Positions 35,901-44,551 of a stretch of 64,000 nt of DNA are shown piece after piece (positions within the stretch are counted from its first letter, which is position 1; every line of letters begins with the position of its first letter). The notes under the pieces are model-generated. The model ran no database searches and was not told the DNA's origin. It saw only the letters and a list, made by a program, of their open reading frames with translations. A program made the position numbers and the translations under genes. This stretch comes from an uncultured Cellvibrionales bacterium (lineage in GTDB: Bacteria > Pseudomonadota > Gammaproteobacteria > Pseudomonadales > GM7GCV1): positions 1 through 64,000 of the forward strand of contig CAJXYP010000010.1 of the NCBI GenBank assembly GCA_913063225.1, written 5' to 3'.

Positions 35901-36866
35901 CTAAAAAACCGTTACCGACAACATGCCGAGGAAGCGGTTGTAACGCTGTCTTCTCAGGAAGACCTAGATGTAGAGGTAACCGAGTGGAGCTTTGGTGAAC
36001 TTGCCGAGCACAAAGAGATACAGCATCAGGGTCGCACGCTAAGAGTTTGGCCGGGACTGGAAGACAGAGGCTCGTCGGTGCAGATTCGAAGTTTTAGTAC
36101 CGCTCTGGAAGCTGCCAAGGTTAGCAGGCGCGGCCTGGCCAGGCTTTATTGCCTTTCGAATAAGCAGGCATACCAATATTTGGGTAAAGAGTTGTTTAAG
36201 GGGAAAACACTCCAGTTAATCTCTTTTGATCACAAGGATAAAGAGGCCTTAGTCGAAGAAATAATATTAACAGCAGTATCAGAGTGCTTTGAGGTCAACT
36301 TGGGAAAGGTGAGGAGCAAATCTCAATTCGAACAGGAATTGAATAAAGGTAAGCCTGAATTGGTTCCAAAAGCGTTGGAATTAGAAAAATTAGTATTGAA
36401 AATGGGTCAAACCGCCCAAGATATCAATTCTAGCTTGAAGGGCCTGGGTAAGAACTACCAGGATCTTAAGCAAGATATCGCTAATCAGATGCAATACCTG
36501 CTCTGCGCGGAAGTTTTTTTTGATACGCAGAGCAAATGGCGGACTCAACTACCACGGTATTTGACGGCGATTCAGGGTCGTTTGCAGAAGCTTGAGTCCA
36601 GAGGCGCGGATCCCGATGCGCAAGCAAGGCTGTTGGTAGATCCGGAGTGGCAACGCTATTTGCAACTTCATGACTATCGGCAGCAGGATAACCAAAGGGA
36701 TTGGCCCGAATTAGACACCTATAGGTGGATGATTGAGGAGTATAGAGTGTCGCTTTTTGCCCAACCTATGAAAACGGTTTTACCGGTATCAAAAAAGCGT
36801 CTGGATAAATTGGTGTCAGATATGGAGAAGTCTGGAAAAAGCTTCATTGCGCGCGGCACTAAATAA
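32955..36866 (+). CDS. hrpA: ATP-dependent RNA helicase HrpA
   Basis: A 1303-residue DEAH/RHA helicase that in E. coli resolves stalled ribosomes and processes mRNA. Motif I is AGETGSGKTTQIPK near residue 97, motif II DEAHERSLNIDFLLG, motif III TSATI, and motif VI QRAGRSGR. The winged-helix and OB-fold regions follow, then the long C-terminal DUF3418-type domain that distinguishes HrpA from shorter DEAH proteins. Full length and intact. Confidence 0.96.
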   Translation: MSFCADQVASQISQCFVKDRKELLVLSGRIARRLHADQPASNDISRLDKMLAQAQKRVVERRKLVPDINLVADLPISGHAKEITELLDENQVIVVAGETGSGKTTQIPKICLLSGLGVLGRIAHTQPRRVAARTVGQRIAKEIGTNLGELVGYQVRFSDQSGPDTLIKLMTDGILLSEIQRDPELLAYDTIIIDEAHERSLNIDFLLGYLKGLLSRRPDLKVIVTSATIDLARFSEFFNNAPVLEVSGRTYPVEMEYHPSQSDSDELLDRIQEAVHHCLQSTPPHRDARDILVFLSGEREIRETAKKLRDANIKGLDVLPLYSRLSVADQDKVFRSGGRRRVVLATNVAETSITVPGIGFVIDPGFARISRFNARTQIQRLPIEAISQASANQRAGRSGRIAPGICLRLYSEEDFIARPEFTDPEVLRTNLSAVILRMAALDFGDIRQFPFIEPPDSRQINAGIRQLQELQLLNADSSLSTIGREVAKLPVDPQFARMLWEARTRLCLKELLIIVSALTVQDPRERPAEKRQQADEKHRKFHDEKSDFIAYLNIWNAWESERQALTNRQLRTWCERNYLSFMRMREWRDIHRQLRILAHEQNWKENQKPAQFQEIHESLLTGLLSHIGFRRDNSEYLGARNRIFKIFPGSSLFKARPKWIVAGEMLETSQLFAHQVAAIEPEWLEPLAAHLIQDEYLEPSYDSKRGEVTARLRRTLFGLLLRDDQRVSYKKVDPEACHQIFLREALANGRYRRASRFLQHNKSVILELEELQDRARRSDLSPSEEDLYDFYAARVDKEVLDYASFDSWLKNINAEQPERLFLDRDKLLQRAELNLRDQFPDRLQEAGITYPLRYQFDPNADSDGVTAEINLESLQGFPQYLGEWLVPGMLEEKVSLLLRSLPKKARRSLLPINDKAQQFTLDVTAINSPLTETLCNWLIRSQGVDLSFDDFDSSVLPAYFRMNYALVGDSGERLENTKDLAELKNRYRQHAEEAVVTLSSQEDLDVEVTEWSFGELAEHKEIQHQGRTLRVWPGLEDRGSSVQIRSFSTALEAAKVSRRGLARLYCLSNKQAYQYLGKELFKGKTLQLISFDHKDKEALVEEIILTAVSECFEVNLGKVRSKSQFEQELNKGKPELVPKALELEKLVLKMGQTAQDINSSLKGLGKNYQDLKQDIANQMQYLLCAEVFFDTQSKWRTQLPRYLTAIQGRLQKLESRGADPDAQARLLVDPEWQRYLQLHDYRQQDNQRDWPELDTYRWMIEEYRVSLFAQPMKTVLPVSKKRLDKLVSDMEKSGKSFIARGTK

Positions 36867-36869
36867 TAA

Positions 36870-36899
36870 TTGTAGGCGCGTGTAATACGCCGCTAAAAT
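36870..36899 (+). promoter_or_regulatory. Candidate promoter for the mlaA operon
   Basis: TTGTAG at 36870-36875 and TAAAAT at 36894-36899 with 18-base spacing, 42 bases before the mlaA ATG, which has an excellent AGGAGG site five bases upstream. Confidence 0.5.
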
Positions 36900-36940
36900 G
36901 TACGTCTAGTAGTAGTACACAACCGACCCCAGGAGGGGAT

Positions 36941-37723
36941 ATGTTTAGACCCCACAGGTCAAAACAGCAAAGCCGAGAGAACAAGGGGTTCGCGTTCTCC
37001 GGAGCATTGGTATCCGGTATTTTTATGGTCGCTGCGCTTGTAGGCGGAATTACTGCTGCCTATGCGCAATCTACGGTTGAAGACGACCCCTGGGAATCCT
37101 TTAACCGGGATATGTATGGCTTTAATATTTTGGCTGATAAGTTTTTTGCGAAACCGATTGCCTATGCCTATAAGGCTGTGTTGCCTGACATCGCTGAACG
37201 AGCTGTAGAGCGGGTGTTTAATAATCTTGGTGATTTTGGTAGTGCGGTAAATAATTTGGCTCAGGGAAAGCTTGAGGCCTCTGCTAACAATACTGGCAGG
37301 TTTTTAATAAATTCTACTTTCGGAATCGGTGGCTTGTTGGATCTTGCAGATAATATCGGTTTGGAAAAGGAAGAAGCTGAAGACTTTGGTCAGACGCTGG
37401 CTGTTTGGGGAGTACGTACCGGCCCTTATCTGGTACTACCCTTTTTGGGACCTAGTTCTCTAAGAGATGCTTCGGCAAGAATAGTGGACAGCAATTTGCA
37501 ACCGCAAATCTATTTAGAAGACGTTGGCGCTCGCAATACCGTTAGAGTAATAGATATAGTAACGATTCGAGCTAGATACATAGATATTGAAAAAACATTG
37601 CCAGAGAAAGACCCCTACACTTTCGTGCGGGATGCTTACCTTCAGCGACGTGCATATCAGGTATTGGATGGCGAAGTTGTTGATGATTTTGGAAGTGATG
37701 AATCAGGCAATTTTCTTGATTGA
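36941..37723 (+). CDS. mlaA: MlaA/VacJ-family outer-membrane phospholipid-removal protein
   Basis: Removes misplaced phospholipids from the outer leaflet of the outer membrane and passes them to MlaC. The 260-residue protein has the core DDPWESFNRDMYGFN near residue 47, then NNLAQGKLEASANNTGRFLINSTFGIGG and GPYLVLPFLGPSSLRDA. It departs from the family at the signal peptide, which ends ITAAYAQ and looks like a signal peptidase I site. No lipobox Cys is present, so it may not be a lipoprotein. The other mla genes are not here. Confidence 0.9.
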   Translation: MFRPHRSKQQSRENKGFAFSGALVSGIFMVAALVGGITAAYAQSTVEDDPWESFNRDMYGFNILADKFFAKPIAYAYKAVLPDIAERAVERVFNNLGDFGSAVNNLAQGKLEASANNTGRFLINSTFGIGGLLDLADNIGLEKEEAEDFGQTLAVWGVRTGPYLVLPFLGPSSLRDASARIVDSNLQPQIYLEDVGARNTVRVIDIVTIRARYIDIEKTLPEKDPYTFVRDAYLQRRAYQVLDGEVVDDFGSDESGNFLD

Positions 37724-37736
37724 GGTAGAAATCTGA

Positions 37737-38921
37737 GTGTATCACCAGCGGATATTGCTAGCGCATGACGATCCGGAGATACGTTCACGTATTGCTTCGG
37801 TTTTGCGTAAAAACTGTTTTGAAATTGAAGTGCGCGATAGTATTGATGGCGTTCTAAGCTTCGATAGTTGTGAAAAACCAGATGTGGTGATGTGTCGGCT
37901 GGCTTGGTGCGACGATATCGAGAAGATTCTCAAAGAAACTGGCCCCAAAAGACATACCATTCAATTTGTTCAGCTTTTTGGCCCGCAGTCTGCGGAAATA
38001 GTTCTAAAAGCTTTCCATCGGGAAAATCACGACTGCCTGCAGGTACCCGCCAGCGAACGATCTATATTGCTGTCTATTGGCCGGGCTATCGAACGACGTG
38101 ATCTGCTAGCCAAAAATTTAAGAGCAAAGCGCAGACTGGAAACTTCCAATCATAAGTTGGAACACAGTTTGGGGTTATTGGAAGCTGATGCTTTAGCCGG
38201 TCGGCAGATGCAGCAAAACCTTTTGCCGTCATCCCCAATTGTTAACCCGCCTTACTATTACGCCCGTTTGATTTGCCCGTCTCTTTATCTGAGCGGCGAC
38301 TTCGTAAATTACGCGCGTGCCCTAGATGACTATTTGCTCTTTTATCTGCTAGATGTATCCGGCCACGGAGCCTCATCGGCTTTTGTTACGGTAATGGTTC
38401 GGCAGCTAATGCGCCGACTGGTTCGCCGCCACATCAAAAGAAAGGATCGTGAAGCGCTTAAGCGCGCTCCCGGCGGATTTTTGGAGCGCATCAACGAAGT
38501 GATGGGAGACAACGATCTAGATAAACATCTCACCATGTTTGCAGGATCAATTAACTTAAAAGAAAACCGCCTGCGCTATTCGATAGGCGCGCAAATGCCG
38601 ATGCCGATCCTTATTACGGATGAGGGAGCTGAGTTTTTGCCGGGTAAGGGCAAGCCTGTTGGACTGTTCCCAGATGGTAAATGGGAAGTTATTGAACGCG
38701 AGATGCCTGAGAAATATATACTCATTGCTTTCTCGGATGGTGTATTGGAGCAATTGCCGGATATGAGTTTATTGGAGCAAGAAGCTTTTATGCTGAAAAA
38801 GTTGAAAAAATGCCCACCAGATATTAATAAAGTATTGCCGAGGTTGGGCATCAACGAAGTTGATAAACTTCCGGACGATATAGCCGTATTTTTGTTTGCC
38901 CGCGGATACCATGAAAGCTGA
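37737..38921 (+). CDS. Response-regulator/PP2C (SpoIIE-like) phosphatase, degenerate receiver
   Basis: A 394-residue protein: an N-terminal receiver-like domain (about 1-125), a coiled coil (about 125-155), and a C-terminal PP2C phosphatase. The phosphatase keeps its metal residues: LSGDF, LLDVSGHG, FSDGV and LPDDIAVF. The receiver keeps the acidic pocket (AHDDPE), but the phosphoacceptor position reads VMCRLAW with Arg where Asp is expected, and the usual C-terminal Lys is replaced (DCLQVPAS). It overlaps the STAS gene by 11 bases. The order mlaA-RR/PP2C-STAS-tal equals a Pseudomonas locus. It probably dephosphorylates the STAS partner; the input is unlikely to be Asp phosphorylation. Confidence 0.88.
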   Translation: MYHQRILLAHDDPEIRSRIASVLRKNCFEIEVRDSIDGVLSFDSCEKPDVVMCRLAWCDDIEKILKETGPKRHTIQFVQLFGPQSAEIVLKAFHRENHDCLQVPASERSILLSIGRAIERRDLLAKNLRAKRRLETSNHKLEHSLGLLEADALAGRQMQQNLLPSSPIVNPPYYYARLICPSLYLSGDFVNYARALDDYLLFYLLDVSGHGASSAFVTVMVRQLMRRLVRRHIKRKDREALKRAPGGFLERINEVMGDNDLDKHLTMFAGSINLKENRLRYSIGAQMPMPILITDEGAEFLPGKGKPVGLFPDGKWEVIEREMPEKYILIAFSDGVLEQLPDMSLLEQEAFMLKKLKKCPPDINKVLPRLGINEVDKLPDDIAVFLFARGYHES

Positions 38922-39405
38922 AAACCGAATTTTTTACGCCGAAGATGACGGCAACTACTATCTGCGCTTTTTAGGGGATGTGCGGGTTACCTTTTGCGTA
39001 ACGCTAAGTAGTTACTTGGATCGTCTATTTATTACTGAAAATATAGAGTCGGTAGTTGTCGACCTTCTATCCGCTAAAGCAGTTGATAGCACAACCCTCG
39101 GATTACTTGCCAAAATGGCACTGTTTCTGCACAACAAAAGAAACTTACAGCCTCTTCTGCTAGTCGAAGACCCTTCCATGATTCGGCTGCTTGGATCCAT
39201 GGGAATTGATGAGATTTTTAGTTTTGTTTCGGAGCTTCCCGAAAATGTCGAGCAGGTAAAAGAACTACCCTTTGCTTCAGCGGATAACGACGAAGCACGA
39301 CTCAAAGTTATAGAAGCCCACAAGATACTAATGGGCATGAATAATAAAAACATGAATGCCTTTTCTGACCTGGTTAAAAGTCTTGAAGGTGAAGGCGCTA
39401 ATTAG
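38911..39405 (+). CDS. STAS-domain anti-anti-sigma factor-like protein
   Basis: A 164-residue protein with a STAS domain at about residues 5-105. The switch motif is AVDSTTLGLLA, where the Ser is the likely phosphorylation site. An unusual C-terminal helical extension of about 50 residues follows. The start is the ATG at 38911 inside the end of the phosphatase gene; an in-frame TTG at 38896 is less likely. It is the probable substrate of the upstream PP2C domain. No anti-sigma kinase is encoded nearby. Its stop directly abuts the convergent tal stop. Confidence 0.85.
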   Translation: MKAENRIFYAEDDGNYYLRFLGDVRVTFCVTLSSYLDRLFITENIESVVVDLLSAKAVDSTTLGLLAKMALFLHNKRNLQPLLLVEDPSMIRLLGSMGIDEIFSFVSELPENVEQVKELPFASADNDEARLKVIEAHKILMGMNNKNMNAFSDLVKSLEGEGAN

Positions 39406-40368
39406 TCAGCTTCTAGACAGTTGTTCTAGCAAAAGCTTTTCCAGTTTTACCTGATCCGCAGCAAAAGACCTAATCCCTTCAGAAAGCTTCTCTGTCGCCA
39501 TAGCGCTTTCATTTAGCTGTAGTCGAAAATCCGATTCAGAACTGATTCGACAGTCCGTATATTCTCCTACAGATTCCGGAGATAAAACTCGGGGCAGGTC
39601 TCCTTCGTCAGCGGATAGCTCCTGCAGAAAATTCGGTCCTATAGTTAATCTGTCACAGCCTGCTAGGGCTTCAATCTCGCCGGCACTGCGAAAGCTAGCC
39701 CCCATTACCAAGGTACTAAAACCACGGTCTTTGTAGAGGTTGTAGATATTGCGCACGGAAAGCACGCCGGGATCTAGTTCTGCTGGATACCCATCTACCG
39801 ATTCAGATTTCTTATGCCAATCCAAAATACGGCCGACAAAGGGTGAAATTAGAAAAGCACCAGCTTGTGCAGCCGCAACGGCCTGAGCGCCGCAAAATAA
39901 CAGGGTAATATTACAATTAGTGCCTTCTGCTTCAAGAATTTCTGCAGCGCGTATGCCTTCCCAAGTGGCGGCAATTTTAATTAACAGGCGCTCTTTGCCA
40001 ACGCCTGCATCTTCGTACATAGCGAGAATTCGCCTCGCTTGATTCACTGTGGCTTGTGTATCGAAGGATAGGCGTGCGTCTACTTCCGTGGAAACCCGAC
40101 CCGGCACTATTTTTAGGATTTCGCAGCCAATTTGCACTGCGTAGTGACCAGCGAGCGCATCTAATCTTTGTGTGTCCGGTAATTCCAATGCCTTCGCCCA
40201 TCGGGCAGATTCGTTTATCAGAGTCTGGTATTGCGGCAGGGAAGCGGCCTTTAATAGAAGAGAAGGGTTGGTGGTTGCGTCAACGGGTTTAAAGCGGGCA
40301 ATGGCTTCAATATCACCGGTATCGGCAACTACATCGGTATATTCACGGAGCTGATCAAGTTTGTTCAT
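39406..40368 (-). CDS. tal: Transaldolase
   Basis: Pentose-phosphate enzyme moving a dihydroxyacetone unit between sugar phosphates. The 320-residue TalB-type protein starts [19 protein letters not shown], has [13 protein letters not shown], and the Schiff-base Lys is in [12 protein letters not shown]. The last codons lie back to back with the STAS gene with no spacer. Confidence 0.95.
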   Translation of the reverse strand: MNKLDQLREYTDVVADTGDIEAIARFKPVDATTNPSLLLKAASLPQYQTLINESARWAKALELPDTQRLDALAGHYAVQIGCEILKIVPGRVSTEVDARLSFDTQATVNQARRILAMYEDAGVGKERLLIKIAATWEGIRAAEILEAEGTNCNITLLFCGAQAVAAAQAGAFLISPFVGRILDWHKKSESVDGYPAELDPGVLSVRNIYNLYKDRGFSTLVMGASFRSAGEIEALAGCDRLTIGPNFLQELSADEGDLPRVLSPESVGEYTDCRISSESDFRLQLNESAMATEKLSEGIRSFAADQVKLEKLLLEQLSRS

Positions 40369-40402
40369 AAGTTAGTCTTTGGGCTTTTTGATTAAGTAGC
40401 GC

Positions 40403-40450
40403 TGAAGGCTCTTTATTACGTAAATCTGAGGGCTCTCTATTACGTAAAGT
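40403..40450. repeat. Two 24-bp direct repeats in the tal upstream region
   Basis: tgaaggctctttattacgtaaatc (40403-40426) and a second copy with 4 changes (40427-40450). Each contains attacgtaa with the palindrome ttacgtaa. They sit 35-82 bases upstream of the tal start, a position suitable for a paired regulator-binding site. No protein is assigned. Confidence 0.5.
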
Positions 40451-40463
40451 TGAGGACACATGG

Positions 40464-41495
40464 TTAGGCCACAGCAGATTCAATATTCAGTTTTTGGTGA
40501 GGCTCTCTTATATGAGACAGCGCATTTTCAATTACTTCAGTTCCAGCCCCCGCTAGATGCGCGTTCTCACTAATACTGCGACGAAAACCTCGCGCTCCCG
40601 GCTGACCGGAGAATAAGCCTAGCAGATGTCGTGATATGGCAGCTAGCTTGATGCCGCCGGAAAGCTGCTTCTCAATGTACGGCAACATTTTTTCCAGCAC
40701 TTCGAACTCGCTTGTGGGAATCCTTGCATCATTGTAAAAGCGCAGGTCCACATCCGCCAATATCCAGGGGTTGTAATAGGCACTGCGGCCGATCATCACG
40801 CCGTCTAACTGTGCCAGATGTACTTCGCTTTGTGCCAAATTTTCCACACCACCGTTCAGAATTATTTCCAGATTGGGAAAATCTCTTTTCAATTGATATA
40901 CGCGCTCGTGATCTAAGGGCGGAATTTCTCGATTCTGTTTGGGACTTAAGCCCTGCAGCCATGCTTTTCGTGCATGGACTACTAATGCATCAACCTTCGC
41001 ATCAACAAGTTGCTCCACAAAGTAAGCGAGACTTTGATAGTCGTCTTGCTCGTCTACCCCAATGCGGCACTTAACCGTGACCGGAATGTCCACAGCCGCC
41101 TTCATGGCAGCAACGGATTCAGCAACCAGCTTTGGTTCTTTCATCAGGCAAGCACCGAAAGCGCCGCGCTGAACTCGGTCGCTAGGGCAACCACAATTCA
41201 GATTGATTTCATCGTATTTGTATTCTGCACCTATCTGCGCGCACTTGGCTAAATCAGAGGGTTCAGAACCACCTAGTTGCAAGGCTATTGGGTGTTCTTC
41301 GTCGTTATAAGATAGATGCCGGTCGATATCTCCATTTAGCAGCGCGCCCGTGGTCACCATCTCCGTGTAGAGAAGTGAGTGGCGTGTAAGCAATCGATGG
41401 AAATAGCGACAATGGCGGTCGGTTAAATCCATCATCGGCGCAATGGATATTCGCCGCGATAGCTTGGCTGGAGTCGAACTAGGAGCGGTAGACAT
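40464..41495 (-). CDS. dusA: tRNA-dihydrouridine(20/20a) synthase
   Basis: FMN enzyme that reduces uridine 20/20a of tRNA. The 343-residue protein has ISIAPMMDLTDRHCRYFHRLL, NLNCGCPSDRVQRGAFGACLM with the catalytic Cys in GACLM, VKCRIGVDEQDDY, VHARKAWLQGLSP and ILNGGV. The ATG at 41495 is preferred; a TTG 42 bases upstream would add residues unlike the family. Divergent from gltX. Confidence 0.94.
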   Translation of the reverse strand: MSTAPSSTPAKLSRRISIAPMMDLTDRHCRYFHRLLTRHSLLYTEMVTTGALLNGDIDRHLSYNDEEHPIALQLGGSEPSDLAKCAQIGAEYKYDEINLNCGCPSDRVQRGAFGACLMKEPKLVAESVAAMKAAVDIPVTVKCRIGVDEQDDYQSLAYFVEQLVDAKVDALVVHARKAWLQGLSPKQNREIPPLDHERVYQLKRDFPNLEIILNGGVENLAQSEVHLAQLDGVMIGRSAYYNPWILADVDLRFYNDARIPTSEFEVLEKMLPYIEKQLSGGIKLAAISRHLLGLFSGQPGARGFRRSISENAHLAGAGTEVIENALSHIREPHQKLNIESAVA

Positions 41496-41606
41496 AGGGT
41501 AGGTATTATAAATACTTAGGCGGCAGTTGTATTCCAAGTATTAGTAATAGCATTACAGATGCCTGTGGCATAATCGCCGCCAGTTCAAATAATGAAATAG
41601 ATACCT

Positions 41607-43088
41607 ATGATTCGTGTTCGTGTAGCGCCTTCACCAACAGGTGACCCCCACGTAGGAACCGCCTACATTGCGCTTTTTAACCTCTGTTTCGCTCGCAAGC
41701 TTGGCGGGAAGTTTATATTGCGGATTGAAGATACGGACCAGACTCGAAGCACTGTAGAGTCTGAAGCTACTATTCTGTCTAGCCTAAAGTGGCTTGGTCT
41801 CGATTGGGACGAAGGCCCTGACGTTGGTGGCCCCTATGGCCCATACCGACAGAGCGAACGCGCAGAAATCTACGCGAAATACGCCCACCAGCTTATCGCC
41901 AGTGGCAAAGCGTTCTATTGCTACCGTACACCGGAAGAACTCAATCAACTTCGCGCAGAACGTCGCGAGAAGGGAATTCAAAAGGCCTTTAAGTTTTCAG
42001 ATCTGAAGTTAACTGCTGCCGAAGTACAACAACGCAAAGCCGATGGGCAAAAGCCCGTCGTGCGCATGATGGTTCCGGAAGAAGGCGTCTGTGTGGTTCA
42101 GGATCGGCTGCGCGGAAGCATTGAGATGGATTGGGATAATGTTGATGCACAGATTCTGTTAAAAGCCGATGGTATGCCTACCTATCACTTAGCCAATGTG
42201 GTGGATGATCATCTAATGAAGATTACTCACGTGATTCGTGGGGAAGAGTGGATAAATTCTGCGCCCAAACATCAGTTGTTATACGAATACTTCGGTTGGG
42301 ATATGCCTGAGTTATGTCATATGCCGCTGCTGCGTAACCCGGATAAAAGCAAACTCAGCAAACGCAAAAATCCAACTAGTATTAACTTCTATCGAGACTC
42401 CGGGTTTTTGCCAGAGGCGGTGTTGAACTACTTGGGACGCATGGGTTGGTCCATGCCGGATGAGTCCGAAAAATTCTCTCTAAGGCAAATGATTGAAGCA
42501 TTCGATATTGACAAACTTTCTCTTGGCGGCCCCGTTTTCGATCAAGAAAAGCTTAAGTGGTTAAACGGTATGTGGATTCGCGAAGACCTGTCCGCTAGTG
42601 ATTTTGTTGAGCGCTACGCTGCCTGGGCATTCCCCCCGGAAAAGCTAGAAGCCATTATCCCGCTTATTCACGAACGAGTTGAAACCCTTGCTGAAGTGGC
42701 GCCTCTTACCGCCTTGTTTTTTAATTCACTTCCGGTTCTAGAAGAGAGTACTTTTGATGGACTAAAGCTTGATCGAGAAACCCAAGTTAAAGCCCTACAG
42801 TTTTCCTCTTGGGCACTGGATAACCAGGTTAGTTGGAAACGTGACGATTTGTATCAGCTCTTAAACGGCCTAGCCGAACATATGGATATTAAATTGAGGG
42901 ACTTCCTACAGCCCTTATTTGTAGCTATGAGCGGCTCAACGGTTTGTCCTCCCTTGTTCGATACTATGGCGGTGCTCGGCCCTGACCTAACTCGAGCGCG
43001 GGTGCGGCATGCTTTGAAAAACTTAGGTGGCGTGTCTAAGAAAGGAGCTAAGACGCTGGAGAAAGAATTTAGATCTTTTGCTACCTAG
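41607..43088 (+). CDS. gltX: Glutamate-tRNA ligase
   Basis: A 493-residue class I synthetase. Its HIGH-type motif is [12 protein letters not shown] at residues 7-18 and its KMSKS-type motif KLSKRKNP near residue 250. The RIEDTDQTR block is typical of GluRS. The gene faces a bidirectional terminator and the secreted-protein gene beyond it. Confidence 0.96.
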   Translation: MIRVRVAPSPTGDPHVGTAYIALFNLCFARKLGGKFILRIEDTDQTRSTVESEATILSSLKWLGLDWDEGPDVGGPYGPYRQSERAEIYAKYAHQLIASGKAFYCYRTPEELNQLRAERREKGIQKAFKFSDLKLTAAEVQQRKADGQKPVVRMMVPEEGVCVVQDRLRGSIEMDWDNVDAQILLKADGMPTYHLANVVDDHLMKITHVIRGEEWINSAPKHQLLYEYFGWDMPELCHMPLLRNPDKSKLSKRKNPTSINFYRDSGFLPEAVLNYLGRMGWSMPDESEKFSLRQMIEAFDIDKLSLGGPVFDQEKLKWLNGMWIREDLSASDFVERYAAWAFPPEKLEAIIPLIHERVETLAEVAPLTALFFNSLPVLEESTFDGLKLDRETQVKALQFSSWALDNQVSWKRDDLYQLLNGLAEHMDIKLRDFLQPLFVAMSGSTVCPPLFDTMAVLGPDLTRARVRHALKNLGGVSKKGAKTLEKEFRSFAT

Positions 43089-43112
43089 CGAAACTGGTTT
43101 TAAACAGACAAT

Positions 43113-43142
43113 AAAAAAGGGCAGATAAAATTTGCCCTTTTT
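43113..43142. terminator. Bidirectional terminator between gltX and the first beta-trefoil-like gene
   Basis: aaaaagggca and tgcccttttt pair around a 9-base loop, with A and T runs on both sides, so it can stop transcription from either strand. Its stem closely resembles the terminator at 44552-44578. Confidence 0.9.
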
Positions 43143-43159
43143 GTGACCGCTATTTATGC

Positions 43160-43711
43160 CTAGTGATCAGTCATTTCTATTCGAGTACCCCAGCGCTGGT
43201 AGGCCAACGCTTCCTCGCTGCAAGGTTGTAAAGACAATGTTCTGATTTGGTGAGGTGAATCGCCATTGCGACCACCAGCCCAGCTTGATGGGCCCGCTGT
43301 TAGGCACATACTTGGAGCAGTCTCTGGTCGAATCTGTCCATTATCCGACATGGCAAAATTTTGCTCTTCGGCGTCGCTGCATTCATGCACTGCCATGGTG
43401 GAACCAGCGGTAGTGCCGTTAATACCCATACATACATCGAATTCAAGAACCTTGAACATTCCCTGATTAATATGCGCAGTTTCCATAGTTTGGTCAACGG
43501 CGAGCTGGCCTTGATAACTATAGCAAGTATGAGTTTGCAAATTGCCTGTAACGTCAGCGCGGTCTTGGAAGCCGAGCATATCAATACAATAGTGATTTAG
43601 ATTCCCGTCCAGTTTGTCTAATAGATAAACCTCTACGTTGGCAGCATTAGCCATTGAAGGAAAAAGAAATGAACTGGCTAGAACCAAAATTAGTTTGTTG
43701 ATAATACGCAT
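43160..43711 (-). CDS. Secreted cysteine-rich beta-trefoil (ricin B-like) protein, paralogue A
   Basis: A 183-residue protein with a Sec signal peptide (cleavage near MANA-AN). The mature part has repeating segments with the character of a ricin B-type carbohydrate-binding trefoil: YLLDKLDGNLNHYCID, QTHTCYSYQGQ, VCMGINGTTAGSTMAVHEC, MCLTAGPSS, RTLSLQPC and AYQRWGT. Six mature Cys suggest three disulfides. It shares all these blocks with the protein at 44599-45177, so the two are a tandem paralogous pair. Ligand unknown; no enzymatic domain. Confidence 0.75.
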   Translation of the reverse strand: MRIINKLILVLASSFLFPSMANAANVEVYLLDKLDGNLNHYCIDMLGFQDRADVTGNLQTHTCYSYQGQLAVDQTMETAHINQGMFKVLEFDVCMGINGTTAGSTMAVHECSDAEEQNFAMSDNGQIRPETAPSMCLTAGPSSWAGGRNGDSPHQIRTLSLQPCSEEALAYQRWGTRIEMTDH

Positions 43712-43945
43712 TTAGAAACACCCCCAAGAGTTACTATTTTAAGTGGCCTGAGTCTATCTGGAGTTTGTGGGAGGGCAAAGGAACTCTACATAAATTAATA
43801 ACTGAGATTGCACTTTTAATGAGGCTGTTAGAGAGAACTCGGTAAGTAACCATCAGCACCGGATAAGTTTCTGATTTGGATCATATTGCTAAGAGCCAAA
43901 GCGGGTTAGTCTTAGGTCTTAAGCAATAACCTAAGGTAAAGATTT

Positions 43946-44181
43946 ATGAGTCTAGAACATCACGATTTGGTGCATGATTTTCCGGAACTTCGAGATCAGA
44001 TACATGAGTTAAAGATAAATAATCGCCATTTTCGAAAGCTTTTTGATGAGTATCATGAGGTGACCAGCTCTGTTGAGAATATGGAAAAAATGCGATCCCG
44101 GTTACTACTGCAACGGAGGAGACTGCTAAACTTCGGCGCGTGCATTTAAAAGATCAGCTCTATCAGATGTTAATAGCCTGA
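43946..44181 (+). pseudogene. DUF465 (YdcH-like) small protein, interrupted by a -1 frameshift
   Basis: The zero frame from 43946 gives a good DUF465 N-terminus (MSLEHHDLVHDFPELRDQIH, then HFRKLFDEYHEVT) but then runs into unrelated sequence and stops at 44149 (67 residues). In the -1 frame after the A6 run at 44085-44090 the family pattern resumes (VTTATEETAKLRRVHLKDQLYQML) to a stop at 44179-44181, seven bases before the next gene. One extra A would restore a protein of about 78 residues. Either a real disruption, slippage on the A run, or an assembly deletion. Confidence 0.8.
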
Positions 44182-44188
44182 GGCCGTT

Positions 44189-44509
44189 ATGGATAATCAA
44201 CAAGCGAAACAATTTCTTAGTAATAAGCTTAAAAAGCTGAATTATAGACTTGAGGAAGTAAAGATCGATGTTCGGAAGCCCCATTCCAGCGACTCTTCTG
44301 AAATGGCACAGGAGCGAGAAAACGATGAGGTGATTGATGCTATCGGCAGGAAAACCCGCGAAGAGATTAGTCAGGTGCGCAGGGCTTTAGCTCGAATTGA
44401 GGATGGCACCTACGGCCTCTGCCAGCAATGCGGCCAGACGATTCTAGATGATCGACTAGACGCACTGCCAGAAGCGACTCTTTGTCTGAGTTGTGTCCAA
44501 TTAGCCTAA
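44189..44509 (+). CDS. DksA/TraR-family zinc-finger protein
   Basis: A 106-residue protein: an N-terminal coiled coil with an acidic tip (MAQERENDEVIDAIG) and a C-terminal C4 zinc finger (CQQCGQ at one end, CLSC at the other) preceded by RALARIEDGTYGLC, the DksA/TraR signature. It is shorter than DksA (about 150 residues), so it is one of the small paralogues that can bind the RNA polymerase secondary channel. It is co-directional with the DUF465 gene seven bases upstream. Confidence 0.88.
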   Translation: MDNQQAKQFLSNKLKKLNYRLEEVKIDVRKPHSSDSSEMAQERENDEVIDAIGRKTREEISQVRRALARIEDGTYGLCQQCGQTILDDRLDALPEATLCLSCVQLA

Positions 44510-44551
44510 TTTTAGAATATTTTTATATGCTGGATAATTATTGGAGCAATA

